Below, piece after piece: positions 33,140 through 47,339 of a stretch of DNA of 64,000 nucleotides. The DNA is from Nectonema munidae. Lineage: Eukaryota; Nematomorpha; Nectonematoida; Nectonematidae. The DNA is taken from positions 124,001 to 188,000 of the forward strand of contig JAUIRK010000903.1 in the NCBI GenBank assembly GCA_030549495.1, given 5' to 3'. The notes beneath the pieces were generated by a model. That model was not told the DNA's origin. It saw only the letters and a list, made by a program, of their open reading frames with translations, and ran no database searches. A program made the translations under genes and the position numbers. Position 1 is the first letter of the stretch. Each line of letters opens with the position of its first letter.

Positions 33140-36100
33140 GGATAAAAAAGATCGTAAGGGTTAGGGATTAAATTTGATAGCAAAAAGAAATTTTATAACT
33201 TTTCTTTTTTCACATGATTAGAAAAATTTGGAAAAACAAAAAATAAAATTTAAGGAAAGAGTCAAAATTACTAGTTATTTAATTCGATTTATAGTGGGTA
33301 TGGTAGTTAGATAATGATTATTAGTCAGGAAGTAATTCTATTCTCGTTATTCTCGCTACAAATAGCAGGGCTAGAATTTCAATAATTAAATAAAGCAAAT
33401 GAGTATAATACTACTATTATTATAAACATATTTTCCTAAACACACAAAATATAATTGTGACCGTCTGTTTAAATTTCTATACAGAGATAAATTTGTCCCC
33501 GAGGAATTTTGTCTTTGGAGGTTTTGTACTACATGGGATTTTATCTGTGGACGACTTTGTCGAGTACCTATGAAAAGTTACTATTTGAATATGAAAGGTT
33601 ATATGTGTAAAAAAGGTCTAGGGCATATCTACGCTTAGAAAAATACACACCCATTACAAATTATTTCATTAAAATGACAAATGTGAAAATAGTGCTTGAG
33701 ACAAAACATGAGCCATATTTTATTTTGATACGAGACAATCATGCGTATTCGAAATTTACATGTGCACCAACATGCAGAACCATATAGATCTTGTGAAATT
33801 GCTACTATAAAAACTTTTATTCGCTTTTGCCTCGCGATATAAACAAAGAAGCATTGCCAGGTATAAATTTCTACACAAAAGTTAAAACTCTGAAGTAGTG
33901 ATTTTTTTATAATTAAAAGTACTTCTTTTCTTATTTAGTGAGGCAAAAGCGAATTTTTGTTCTTCTAATTTTTCCTTCCTATAACTTCTCACTGAAAACT
34001 GAGATTTGTCTATTTTATTCAACAAATTTGATATAAAAAATAATAGAAACTGAAAAAATTGAAATATAAGATAACTAAAATTCATTTTTTATGAATTATT
34101 AGGAAAATATCATACCTTCTTTTAAGCGCAACAACAATAATATATGCCTTCTTCATTTTTGTATCATAACATTTCAATACACAATACTCATTTAAAAGTT
34201 AGTGTAAAGAACAATAGCTTCGTTTGCTATATATTAAATTATTCTAATATATAACATTCTTTAAATATCAATTCAAATATCATTCTTATTTTTTAAAAAT
34301 ATCAAGAAATAAGGGATAATGTATGATTGTTTGTGAAAGGAACTAAAAGTTACCATGCATGAGGCAAGGAATTATATTTGATTAAAAAATTTACTACTAT
34401 AATTTTATTTTTGCTTTAAAACATAAAATAAAAACTAATAAATAACATTTTCAATGATGTTACGATAATATTACGTTAATGATGTGACGATTAATCGAAA
34501 TGGTATGAATCGAGTCTTTTTCATACATTTGTATGAAAATCACATGGGGAAAATTTAGAAGACTTTTTAATTCTCCGAGATGAATAAGGTCTTTGAAAGA
34601 TTGAATTAACATGGCTCATGAGTTTGTAAAATGTTTCAGCCTTTTCCTAAATTTTGCGTAAATTTACATAATTGATCGATAGAAAGATATAAGAGTTAAA
34701 TCTAAAGCAAATTCAGCTTTGACCAGCTGCGTGAAGACTCAGCCATAGAAAATACATGATTGGAATTTTATTTTAAAACCGCAATTGAATTAATTTATCC
34801 TAGCACTTGTCTCTGATAAACGTACATACTGTTGAATGAATATTGAATGCACTAACAATGACTGCTTTTTCAAAAATGAAAATAAATTGTTAAAATTAAA
34901 AGGATTATTATGATCATTCTGAATGGTTATTGTGATATAACAAACTCCCAATAAAGAGACAGCAAATCTTTATCGAGCCGATTCTTGAAAAATAAGCGAT
35001 TATTACTGGATACGGATGCTGATTAATCGACTCACCACTATTCTTTATCCAATCATTAGATTGTAAAGAATGCATTAAAATTGAAGGAAAGTAAGAAGGG
35101 AGTTTAGTTGAAAAGATAATGAAAAAAGAGGGTTTAATAAAGAAATTGATTGAGTTTTTGAAAAAGACTTGTCGGATGTTGAAGACTTATCGTCTTTCCA
35201 AATTTTTATCCTATTTTTTGGCGAGGAACTTTCACTCTACAGCTGATTTTGACTTTTCAAATTTATTCCTTAATTTGGATGGAATTAGTGTTAGTATTAG
35301 AGTTTAGGTTTAGTGTTAGCGCAATCGTACATACATACATTTAAATATACATTTTTTGACAAAAACTTTCCAATTTATTTGTATTAATACACGCCTGACA
35401 CAAAAAACATCTAGACATACATACATATGAACATGCATTGACTTCGGACACTCATGCACTGAAATCTCAAAAATAGCGGTATAGCCGAAACTTTATACAC
35501 ATTTCTTTTTCTCTTCTTCATCTATGCTTGACAAGAGCAGTAAAATTCGCATTTGAAAATATATTGGGTAAAGAAACATCTTTATATTGCAGTTCGTCAT
35601 TCCATGTCATAATCAAGAGAATCAATTTATTGAGAAGATAAAGAGAAGACATCAAAATTATTGTTATAATATTAAATTTTAAAACACAGTTTTAATGAAA
35701 GCAAAATTTCGATAGATCAATTTAGGATCATTATAATAGAAGGCAATATGCTAAACAGTTTGTCTAAGGAAAGCTCATTACAGTTGAAACTCGGTATAAC
35801 ATAGCGTGATATACCGCGAAATTGTCAGTCATCAGCGTGACATTTTAATTCAATATCTAGGCTTACGTCTTTTATCCGTCGAAGAGTCACTAAGCTGGAT
35901 ATAACTTAATTGCATTTTCGTTAATCAGTTTTATACTTTAATAAATTTAAATAAATGGATACATTCGAATCATTTATAAATTTATAGCACGTGCAAATGT
36001 GTTAAATACAATCGACTATTCACCACCATTTGATAAATCTATCAGTGACTTTTTGTGTTAATAACATTCTAAAGTTTGATTATATATTTGAAATTTGAAA

Positions 36101-36165
36101 TAAAATAGTTTAAAATAACTAGACGTCTTGTGTTAATGATATGAACGTTCAATTCTCTTTCGTTT
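33140..36165. other. Intronic, no gene seen; one 17-bp inverted repeat
   Basis: About 3 kb of AT-rich sequence with no convincing frame. ATTCGCTTTTGCCTCGC at 33819-33835 is repeated inverted at 33938-33954 with one mismatch, enclosing 102 bases, perhaps a small foldback element. Confidence 0.5.
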
Positions 36166-36169
36166 TTTC

Positions 36170-38320
36170 AAGAGTCTCCATGCTTTCGTTTCAAAACCTT
36201 CTTGCTGTCCTTTAAATTACTCCTCACCACCCAATAAAAAAAATTGGATTGATAAAGAAATTTTAGAACAGATTTACAAAAGGAACAAGTTATTTAGAGA
36301 ATACCAAGCAACAAAAAGCTTCTTTAACTTCAAAAAGTTTAAAATATCACGCAATTTCACTGCTAATCTAATTAAAAAGAAAAAAATCAGCCACTGCTCT
36401 AAAAAGTTACTTTCTGATCACTCCAACTCAAATCCTGGTGGAATACTATCAAAAAACTGAGTCCCATCTCAAAAAAAGAATCTCAGAATTGTATCAACAT
36501 CACGGAAAATAGCATACCTATCACAGATAAGTCAAGACTCTACGAACTTTTTACCAAACAATTTTTAATTCAAATGACATCTGAATCAAAGCATCTTTAC
36601 GCGAACAACGAAGACCTAATTTTTTTATCTTCAATCCATAAAGACTCCAACATATCGTTTACTTTCGAAAAAATCACCTCTTCTACCATTCTAAAGACTA
36701 TTCACCACGCAAAGAAAAACACTATCTTTCTAGACCCATTTCCTATGCACATACTGAAGGATTGCTCCTTATTCTTATCAGATATTTTCACTCATTATTT
36801 CAATATAACCATAATACACTCAAACTTTCCTTCACTTCTAAAACACAACTTCATCACACCTCATCACAAAAAAGGTTCAAAACACTTGATAACAAATTAC
36901 CGTCCCATCGCTCACTCTAATGCAATCAGTAAAGTATTTGAAACTATTCTTTTCCAGCAACTTTCTGATTATGTGATCACCAACGCTCTACTACATAAAA
37001 ACCAATACAGCTACAAAAAGTTTTCTTCATCAGCCACTTGCGTCAAAGAAATCGTACAAAATATCTTCAATAGTTTGAATCAAAATAAATACCTCACAAT
37101 AACTTCCTATGACATGTCAAAAGCTTTTGACAACGTAAATCATTGCCTTCTGATCAAAAAACTAATAAAGTTTAACATTGATACAAACAGCTTACAACTT
37201 ATAAACTCCTTCATCTCCGAACGAACCTATCAAATTTTAATCAACAAAAATCTATCTCCTACAATCAACTCTACAACAGGGTTACCTCAAGGTTCCGTCC
37301 TTAGCCCTCTCCTTTTCATTCTTTACATGGACGACTTAATTCCGTTTATAGATAACGAAGACACTGAAGTATTCCTTTTCGCTGATGACATTTTTTGCGT
37401 TTCCAGACACACATGCCACAGAACACTTTGCGAAATAAATAAAATAACGACAAATAAAGTTAATGAATGGTGCCTTCAGAATCACATGGTACTGAACCTT
37501 TCAAAAACAATAACTACAAGTTTCTCACCGAAAATAAAACAAAATATGGCATTAAACCCCTCCTTCCTAAACTGACAATTGAATTTTTGCATGCTTGGCT
37601 TCGAAATTTCATCATCGTTCAAAGTAAATCATTTCTTTTCAAAGATAATTAAAAAATCTAAATTTTGCCTTCAATTATTGAAAAAACATTTCAACATACT
37701 CAACTCAAAGGACAAATGCAAACTTACAAATGCATACATATTAAATAACTTCAATTACTGCATAGAAACTTATTACCCTCTAATCCAGAGGTCAGATTTA
37801 GACAAATTTGAGAGATTGAACAATAACATTATAAAGTTCATCTTCAATATCAAACATACAGTGAACATAACTCTATCACACTTCGAAAGAGCAAAAATGC
37901 TACCAGGAAACATGTTTCTCAAATAGAGATTCCTTATATCAGTTTTCAAAGACACACAGATCAACATAAACAAGACCTTCACAATCAACAAATTCAACAA
38001 TATACCCCCATCTCGAGCCAGAAATCTTACTCTAAAAAAAAATACGCATCTCAGGCAGCATCTATGTTCAACAAACTTCCAAAATCCATAAGAATTATGA
38101 CTTCCATTTCAGATTTCAAAAAACTATTGTTCCGTCATCTTTCACAAGTCACCTAAAATTTCAACTCCATCTATTTATCATCGAATATTGTTTCTCTTCG
38201 TGATACAATTTTCCTTATATATATCTACGTTTTTCTCTCATTATCTATACATAGTGTATACACACTAAAGTGAAACTTCCATATTTTTCACTATTTTTCT
38301 TAATAAATTGAATTGAAAAC
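36170..38320 (+). mobile_element. Jockey/CR1-like LINE, 5'-truncated
   Basis: It begins upstream of the RT with NWIDKEILEQIYKRNKLFRE. The main frame (36574-37575, 333 codons) has full RT landmarks: HHKKGSKHLITNYRPIAHSN, TSYDMSKAFDNVNHCLL, GLPQGSVLSPLLFILYMDDL and EVFLFADDIFCVS with the catalytic Asp pair, then KVNEWCLQNHMVLNLSKT. A frame change leads to LLGFEISSSFKVNHFFSK-like sequence and NYCIETYYPLIQRSDLDKFE (to 37926), the connection region. No endonuclease is present. It ends near AATAAATTGAATTGAA at 38302-38317. A few frame changes suggest a moderately old copy. Codon use is A/C-rich on the plus strand, unlike the T-rich flanks. Confidence 0.85.
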
Positions 38321-38601
38321 CAGATCTACTTCTTTTAAAAAAAAATTCAACAAGAATTATATTCGTTCCCTCCTCACTGAAAAAAAGATTAGTTTATCTG
38401 ACTAATATATGTTTAGAAAAAAATATTCGTTGAAAGATAAAGTTAGTTCACTCAACTAATTTTTAAAAACAAAAAAAACAGATAAAATAAAAAACTTAAA
38501 AGTTTATTCTTCAAAAAATATTCCTAGTCAATTACTAAATTTTGGTAAAAAATTTCAGAATTTTTTTTCTGTAAGGTACTTACAGCTTTTTCTTTTATGT
38601 T

Positions 38602-38615
38602 TTATTACTTTTGCT
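38602..38615. repeat. Target-site duplication, left copy (LINE at 38616)
   Basis: TTATTACTTTTGCT here is repeated exactly at 42900-42913 on the other side of the LINE. Confidence 0.8.
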
Positions 38616-41600
38616 CACTCCACCTAACAACATTTCAACTAAAAAAGAGAAGGCCATTCACCGCCAAGATGTCATCAAAAATCTAGATACCAAAAACAAC
38701 TCCCTATCGATCACCAAAACAAGATCATCCCACTCCGGTACCGTCTACTTCCAATTCAAAAATATAGAACAAAAAGTACCCACCAGAACAACGTTCATAA
38801 AAAACGGTCTAAATGCTAATGACTTACCTCCACAAAAACCAAAATTCATACTACGTGGCATCCCTACCGATATAACATTAACCCAAATCACAAAATCTAT
38901 TGAAGAACAAAACCCACACCTTAACGCTATAGGCAAACTCGATAATCCCATACAACTAGGAAAACCCGGCACATATAGCTATACTATAATCTTAGAACCA
39001 AGCAACCCAGAAATATATAAATACTTATGTACTCAACCCAAAATCTTTCTAGGCCACCACCTACTAACCCTCACCACACTAAAATCAAAAGTTAAACAAT
39101 GCGAAAAATGCTTAAAATACGGTCACATCTCTTCAAAATGCAACGCATCTCAACCTAACTGTGCGCACTGCAGCCACCCTGGGCATGCTACTTCATCCTG
39201 TACCCTACTAAAGGACAATAGCAAAATTTCTTGCATAAATTTTCAGCAACCACACCTTGCAACACACACTTATTCCCTCAAACTCCAAATTCTTACTCTT
39301 CTGCTCTCTCTACTCCCAACCATCCTTAAACCACCTCATACCTAACAACTTCTCTCAATCACTTACACAAATCAAACATAACTTAGACAACAACCACCAC
39401 ATAGCTATATCCACCGACGTAAATGCTAGATCATACCTCTGGTACATAAAATCCAATACACGAGGTTCACTCACACTCGAATTTCTAGCATCTCACAATC
39501 TAACAATAGCTGACAACGATAAATCCTCAACCTTTAGACGACTACATCTAAACAACATATATCAATCACACAACGATTTAACCATCATTTCCAACCAAAC
39601 AAGAAGTATAGTTCATAACTGGCGCATCTCAGACATCCCATTCGCCTCCGACCACACATATATAACCTTTCAAATCGATCTCACTACTAAACTCTCAAAA
39701 AGTCCAAATCCTAATTATGGCAAACAAATATTCTGGACAGCATTTCTTCACAATCTTAAATCTAAGCTAGACAACATCACACTAACCACAGATAAAACAA
39801 ATAATTTCGAAACATCTGCTCTTCAACTTAACAAGTCCATCACAGCGAGCATTCACGCCGCAACTCCTACAAACCAGCTTCCTAAAAGACAGCACGCTCC
39901 TTTTTGGAACCGTACTTTAAACAACCTTAAACAACAATTACGCAAATCCTTAAAAAATATAAGAAAAACCAACTCTCACAGTAACATTGAACATTACTTC
40001 TTCATTAAAACTCAATATCAAGCAGAAATTAAAAAAGCTAAAAAAGCAAGCCTGGAAACATTTTTGTAATCAAACTCCAACAAACCAATGGTCAATCATC
40101 AACAAACTTATACACAAAAAAACATACAGCATCACTCTCTAATCTTCTTTCAAATAATCAAGGTTCAATATTTATCAACCACCCTTCACTTAACACTCTA
40201 TTTCCCGCCGACACTAATGTAACTAATAATGTAACTTATTAGAATGGAAACAAAAACATACCTACTAAATAACTACATTAACTCACACCCAGAAATTACA
40301 ATCAAAGAACTAAACAAAACCATTGATTCCATGAAAACCAAATCTTCTAGCAGCCTTGATGTCATCTCCATTAAACACGTGAAGAAAGCCTACCACATAC
40401 TACACCCTCAACTCCTCAACATATTTAACGCCTGCCTCAGACTAAGCTATTTCCCAAATATTTGGAAAATATGTAAACTAGTGCTAATCCCCAAACCAAA
40501 TCGAAACCACAATTCAATCAAAAACTGGCGACCAATTTCTCTATTACCAACCCTAGGCAAAATCCTTGAAAAAATTCTACGAAAAGCATGATCCACTACA
40601 TCCTCAAAAATAACCTAATACATCCGAATCAATTCGCATATTTACCAAATAAAAGCACCGAATTAGCCCTATCTCGCCTAACCCTTTACCTAGAAAGAAT
40701 ACTAAATAACCAAAATATCGCAACAACCACATTTCTTGATATCGAAAATGCTTTCAACGCAGCATGGCACCCTGCAATCATCAACAAGTTCATCGACAAA
40801 AAATACTCTACATACATAATCAAATTCATGAACAACTACATTCAAAAACGCATTCTCATCCTACTACATAACAACAATACATACATTCAGAAACTAACTC
40901 TCTCCAATCCGCAAGGGGGTAGCCTATCAGATATCCTATGGCTAATCCTCATCAACCCCATTCTTAATTTTATCAACTCAAAATCCGACTTTGCCCAATG
41001 CTACTCTGATGACATCCCATTCACCTTCTCAAACAAACTACAACTAAACAACATCAATCGCACTGCTAATCTAATCACACAAATAAAAACAATGGCTACC
41101 AACTACAAAGTCTCCTTCAACTCAAACAAACTAAAACTTATACACTTCACACGAAAAAGAATAAGTCCACTAACACTGAAACTAAACACATCAACATCAC
41201 TCACTCCAGAATAACACATAAAATATCTAGGCGTCACATTTCAATCTAATCTAAAATTTACACTCCACCTCAAAAACATATACACAAAACTCTCACCAAC
41301 CCTATTCTCTCTAAGAAAAGCTATCTCATATAAGTGGGGTCTTCATCCAAAAATCTCAAAGTACATCTATAAATCTATCATACTTCCAGTCATACAATAT
41401 GGCTCACTTGCCTGGGGAAGCTCACTCAAATTCCAAAACTCACTAACCCATCTCAACAAAATACACCCCCTTTGCTTACTCACAATAACAAACGCATTTC
41501 ACACTACTTCTACAGCAAAACTTGAACTTCTTACACATACTCTACCCTTACACCTAAACCTTAAGAAAAACATAATTTAAAAATATCTTACTACCTTCCA

Positions 41601-42899
41601 CTCTACACCAGCTCCACATAACTTCAGGAACATTTACTCAACTCACACCTCGCCTTTGCTCACCTTTTTCAATTCCCTTCTTGAACAATATATGCCACAA
41701 CTTACTCACTACCAAGTTTTACCACACCTACACCCATACTCCCTAGTTCACCCATCGAAATAGACCCCATACTCAACTCACATATGCCACCACAAATTCT
41801 TAGCACTCAACTCCATAAAACACCAAAGCGACTCAAATGCGCACCACCAACTCTCGATTTTTACCGACGGTTCAAAATCACGCAACAAAGCAACCGCTGC
41901 ATGCGCTTTTTTTAATCACAATAGAAGCACTCCTTTCTTCACACAACAAATGCAGACAGACAACAACACCTCCGCATACGAAACTGAAGCCCTAGCACTC
42001 CTAACATCATGCAACCACATCATTGATAACCTAACCTTCTTTACATCCAAATTCAAGCACATAATCTTTTTCACACTCACAAAACATAATAAAAGACCTA
42101 CAACTTAACAGAAAAATTCCCCTTTCAACACTAAACCTAGCCAAGAAATTAATCAACCTTAGCAACTATTTCTCAATTAAACTTTACTGGTGCCCCGCCC
42201 ATTCCTCTTCCTTTGAAAATTTTTTAGTAGATCTGTTATGTAAATCCACATCCATAACATCGCAACACGTCTTAACCCACGCCCTCCCTCTATCCACTTT
42301 TGAAACATCCATAAATATCTCAACTACAAACGAATGGCTTTACTCAAACAACATACCTACCCCCTTATCCCAATTTGCACTAATTAAAAACATTACTCTT
42401 CCTCACAACATTATAAGATGGTTCACCTCACATTGCCCTTATTACGCTTACTTCTACAATTTTAATTTGCACTCTAACCCTTTTTGCAGATTCGGTTGCC
42501 CTCATATCGAAACTCCAATTCACATTATCCTCTATTGCCCAATATTCTCATCAGAACGAACCAAACTCATTGAAAAAACTCATTTATATATTAAAGATCT
42601 TCCCTCCTCTCTACTAAAATTCTTATCATACCCCAAAATCATTCACCACATCTCTCTTTTGCTCAATATAATAGAACCATTACTCTCTACTCACCAACAC
42701 TTAACTCCACCCTTATTTAAACACCTTGCATAATCATACACATGCAACCTAATTTATACTCTTTCACCTCACCAAGCTTTCTTATTTCTACTTTAGATCC
42801 TAAACCCACTACCCATCCTTACAAATCCCCAAGTTAGCAATTGATGCAAGCATATCAACCAACGTTGGAAAGTGCTTAGTTATCTCCTACCTACCTACC
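38616..42899 (+). mobile_element. I-superfamily LINE with RNase H (near full length)
   Basis: ORF1 (to 39345) ends in Gag-like knuckles CEKCLKYGHISSKC and CAHCSHPGHATSSC. ORF2 follows: endonuclease C-half (IAISTDVNARSYLW, ASDHTYITFQI), RT fingers (KNWRPISLLPTLGKILEKIL), palm (TTFLDIENAFNAAWHPA; NPQGGSLSDILWLILINP; CYSDDIPF with the Asp pair), thumb (YLGVTFQSNLKF; ILPVIQYGSLAWG), RNase H (SIFTDGSKS; SAYETEALALL) and a final Cys/His finger (CRFGCPHIETPIHIILYC). The endonuclease N-half, about 90 residues, is missing between ORF1 and ORF2, probably an internal deletion. RNase H plus this finger indicates the I/LOA/R1 group. The 3' end is CTACCTACCTACC. A perfect 14-bp target duplication brackets it. 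Confidence 0.88.
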
Positions 42900-42913
42900 T
42901 TATTACTTTTGCT
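42900..42913. repeat. Target-site duplication, right copy
   Basis: An exact copy of 38602-38615, directly after the CTAC-repeat tail of the LINE. Confidence 0.8.
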
Positions 42914-43065
42914 ATTTCTTTTATCCGATTTTTCCCTCTTTTTCTCTATATGGAAGCGTATTTTTCCCCTTTTAACCTTGCAATTTTCTTTCAAATTGAA
43001 TAATACTCAAATATAGCTTATATTTTGGTCCAGTTAGAAGCTGTTATTTTATAATTATAAATTAA

Positions 43066-45420
43066 ATGAATTTTAAATGCCCAATTTGTCCGTTTTTCAC
43101 AAGACACCTTAAAAATTTTTTAGATCACTTTAATGATATTCATGAAAGCTTGAAACTTAAATGTTTTTTCTGTGATAGAAGTTATTTTAAAATTAAAAGT
43201 CTTGTATCACATTTCAAAAAATTTCAATATACTTTTTACAAACAAAATTTTTCTGTGAGATCGTCCTCTCTTTATAATACTGTAGAATGTTCTCCATCGA
43301 CTTCAGAAGATGTATGTTTTTCTTCAAGTAGTGTATATCCTATAAGAGTAAATCGTGATAGACCTATTGAACCCAGAGAGCACATAGCTTCATTTTTTTT
43401 AGATTTGAGAAAAAATTATAGAGTTTCCTCTAAGGCTATAAATAAAATATCTCAATTTTGTTCAAATATTTTAGATTTATCTAATAATTTATTCTTTCAA
43501 AACATTTTGGATAAGATAAATGAAAGTTATAAAAATCAAATAAATTTAGATATGATTGACGATGTTTTTAGTCAAAATTGTTCAATTAGAAATATTTTGA
43601 ACAAATTTACCTCTACATATCAATTGAATAAATATATTAAAGAAAAATATTCCTACATTGATCCTATAGAGTATTCATTGAGCTGCTCTAATATATTATC
43701 TTCTCGAACAAAATATCAATATATACCTATACTTGAAGCTTTAAAACCTCTTGTTTCTTTAGATGATATATTTAATTATGTTATGAGTCCTTGCATATCT
43801 GAGAAGGATGTTTTTAGTGATTTTTCTGATGGGCGAAGTTATAAAAATAATCCAATTTTTCATAATAATCCATCTTTACAAATAATACTTTACTATGATG
43901 ATTTTGTTATCAATAATGCTCTTAGTAATAAAGTTCAAAGTCTTAAAATTTCTGCTTTTTATTTTTTATTGGGAAAATTCCTACAAAATTAAGATCGAAA
44001 CTGCACACCATTCAATTAGTTTTGCTTTGTATGAGTGATTTGATAAAAATCTTGGTTTTTCTAAAGTTTTAGAGCCATTATTAAGAGATATAAAAGTACT
44101 TGAAACCACAGGAATCAATATTTATAGAGATATAGAATATAATTTTAAAGGTACAATAACTGCAATTGTTGGAGATAATCTGGCTTGACATACTTTAGGT
44201 GGTTTTTTTATCTTCATTTGTTGCAAATAAAAACTGTAGATTTTGAATGTCAAATAGAGAAAAAATTCAAGACTGATTCTTAAGCAATAATTTTGTTTAT
44301 AGAACAAAGGAAATGCACCAAATGCAGATTGAAATGATAAAGAATGATTTTTCTCTTATTTCACTTTATGGCGTTAAAGAAGACTCTTGCTTCAACCAAC
44401 TAAACTTTTATCATGTGATAGGAGGGTTACCTTCAGATATATCGCATGCCATTTTTGAAGGTTTTTAGTGTTTCTCTTAATTCTAAAATTTGAGCATTTG
44501 ATTTCAAATTTTTCGAGAAATACGAAAAACCAAATTCTATCCAAATAAAGCGTGGAAAGATTAAAATACGACAGACAGCTTCCCAAATGCGTTGTTTATC
44601 TTATTTTCTTCCATTAATAATAGGAGACCTAATTCCTTATGAAAATAAAGTTTGGGATTGTTTTTTGTCTTTACTGGAATGTTTACAATACGTTTGTTCT
44701 TATAGTATCAATTTTGGACAAATTGAAATGATGAAAGAATTGATAGAAACATTTCTTATTAAGTTTAAAAATACTTTTCCCAACGGCAAAATAAAACCAA
44801 AGTTACACTATTTTATGCATTATCCTTGGCAATTCTTACATTTTGGCCCTTTGATACACTTTAAGTCTCTAAGATTTGAGTCCAAGCATGCATATTTCAA
44901 AGAACTTTTTCAAAACACTAAAAATAGAAGAAATATTTTAAAATCTGTTTCGATTCATCATCAATATTTGCAAGCTTTTCATTATAAAGATTTTTTTTTC
45001 AAAAATTTCAAATTGATAAAAAATATGGTAAAAAGCAGTGTAATATTACTGAATTTTGTACTAGAATTCAAAACCTATTTCTCGTGAATTTTCCTCATGA
45101 AACAACTTTCACTAGTTATAAAAGTTTAGTAATAAATGGGACAACATATCATAATGGTGATTGCATTTTATTGGAAAGCAAAAGTGGGGAAAAATTATTT
45201 TTCTTGCTAGTCAAATGTTTTTTCATTGCCAATGATTTTTATTTTTTATGTTCAAAATTAGATATAAAGTTTTATTTCCGTCATTTTTATGTTTATGTTG
45301 TGGAAGAGACTTCATTTTATTCTTTTATTAAGATTGATGAAATGAATACTAATTTTTGTTTTTCTGTATATGATTTACACAATTTTGATTTCAAATGTAT
45401 AGTACTCAAAGATGTAATAA
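43066..45420 (+). mobile_element. Two-gene DNA element, gene 1: C2H2-finger transposase-like protein
   Basis: The first frame (308 codons) opens MNFKCPICPFFTRHLKNFLD with two C2H2-like fingers (CPIC...H...H, CFFC...H). A central region follows and then SLQIILYYDDFVINNALSNK, the conserved (Y/F)YDDFE-x-x-NPLGS block. Next come IEPLLRDIKVLETTGI, FKGTITAIVGDNLA and HVIGGLPSDISHAIFEGF. After further breaks: CLSYFLPLIIGDLIPYENKV, PKLHYFMHYPWQFLHFGPL and RFESKHAYFKELF (44587-45087). A C-terminal piece (45084-45425) has VINGTTYHNGDCILL. I know this order from multi-copy proteins in Hydra, fish and arthropods; it behaves as a DNA-transposon protein with acidic residues (DD, GDN, E) suiting an RNase-H-like fold, but I cannot name the superfamily. 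It is broken in several places. Confidence 0.65.
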
Positions 45421-45580
45421 TTTAAATTTCACTTTTTCATATAGTTTATTATATAATTTTTTAAATTTCATATAATTATAAAAATACTTCCAAACATCTT
45501 TGCCGTTTTCATTCTTTTATGTTTATGTAGAAACTTATTCATGATTATATCGTTCAATTCCTACTCAAAAAAGTGGAATA

Positions 45581-47335
45581 CAGTAAAACATCAATATCTC
45601 GAACATGGGATATCTCGAAGCCCCTTTTATGTCGAAGTGAATAGCCAGTACGGAATTTATCCTCTATATTATAAATGAAAATAAGTTCTGTTATCTCGAA
45701 TACCTCGCTTATCTCGAAACAAATTTATGGTTCCGAACTCAAATTTTACCCCGGTTATCTCGAAATAAAATATTTTTTTGCTAAACTTATCTCTTTTTTC
45801 AATCTCACTACTTAGAGGACATCACACCATCATGTATAATTAAATATCCTATAATACTTGCACTAGCATTACGAACTGTTTTATTCGTTTATTGAGAGAT
45901 CACTTGTTGTTGACTGATTGATTTGAAATTAAGACAGCTTACAAAATAAAAGAAAGCACGCATAAACACACGTTGCATAATGTTAGTAATATAATTTTGC
46001 GTGACATGTTTGAAATGGTTCACAAAAGAAAGGGAAGAAAATACACCAGTTTCTGGTCCACTTTTAATTGCTAAAGCGCAAAGTTTTGCTTCACAGCTTG
46101 GTGAAAATTTCAAATGTACAAATGGGTGGCTCGAACGTTGGAGGGCCATAATATTACATTTAGACGATTGTGCGTAGAATCAAAAAGTGTGAATGAAAAT
46201 ACAGCTGTTAACAAAGCGTGGTCATCTACTCTACAGACAATTTTAGAAGAATACAATCCCTGTGACATTTTTAATGCTGATGAAACTGGGTTATTTTTTC
46301 GATTATTACCTGAAAAAATCCTTGAGTTCAAAGGGTCAAAATGTCATAGTGGTAAAAAATCTAAAGAGAGGCTAACTGTTTTAGTTTGTGTTAATATGTT
46401 GGTTTAAGAAAAATTGTCTCTTCTTGTTATTGGAAAATCAAAGAATCTACAATGTTTCAAAAACTCTTCCTACTTCTTACTAGGCAAACAGAAAGGCATG
46501 GATTACGAGCGAAATTTTTACTGCTTGGTTGAAAAAACTTGTCAAAAAGTTTTTTAATCAAAAAAGAAAGGTCAACAAATTCTTTGTGAAAAGAAAAAAA
46601 AATTCTTTCTGATAGTGGGAAGGAAGACATAGATGTCATCCATTTAGAACCGTCTCATTCATGCTTGGCAATTGAAGATTATGCTCGAATCGATGAGAAT
46701 CTCATGACTGCTGAATCCAACACAGACAAAGACATTGTGGAAAAAATCATTGAGGAAAGAAAATTAGAAATGGGAGAAAACGAAAAGAATGAAGAAGGTG
46801 AAGAAGTAAATGATGTTGATGAATGAATAGATTTATCGAACAAAAAGCCTACATTATCAGAAGTTAACGATGCAATGGAAATCATTCAAAACTGGATTGA
46901 AATGTTTGAGAATATGGAAGATATTATACCAAGCTATCAGAAGATCCGCCATCGAATAATGTCTGTTGAAGTGGAGGCATTTAAGCTCAAACAAAGTCAC
47001 ATCACCAATTTTTTTACTGGTTGTGGAAGTAATCGCACTATTTAAAATTGTATCATCATGAAAAATATGAGCTTTAAACACTTTATGTATTCAAAATTAG
47101 AAATAATTTTAAAATTTTGGTATCATTAAATTTGTTTTTTAAAATATATTTCATAAAAAAAATTATAAAAATTTTCTCAAAACTTTTTTTTCTCAAAGAT
47201 TTTTCTCATTACAAATTAATGTTTTATACTTAGTATGCTTCAAGAGAAAAATACTTCAAATACTGATATCTCGAACACCCGGATATCTCGAAGTATTTTG
47301 TTAGTTCCTTGAAGTTCGAGATACCGAGGTTTTAC
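45581..47335 (+). mobile_element. Tigger/pogo transposon 2, nested
   Basis: The left terminus CAGTAAAACATCAATATCTC is preceded by TA (45579-45580). The right end, read in reverse, is GTAAAACCTCGGTATCTCGA; both ends also share a subterminal ATATCTCGAAG. Coding blocks: SGPLLIAKAQSFASQLGENF, CDIFNADETGLFFRLLPEKI (first Asp), KERLTVLVCVNMLV, then after a deletion ARIDENLMTAES and an acidic stretch, and HITNFF at the C-terminus. The second and third Asp regions are missing, so it is inactive. It lies between gene 1 and gene 2 of the surrounding element, cutting the start of gene 2. Confidence 0.85.
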
Positions 47336-47339
47336 AAAA

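Noticed and set aside
33882-34085. 67-codon minus-strand frame
   Set aside because: No motif; low-complexity Phe/Lys composition expected from AT-rich DNA.
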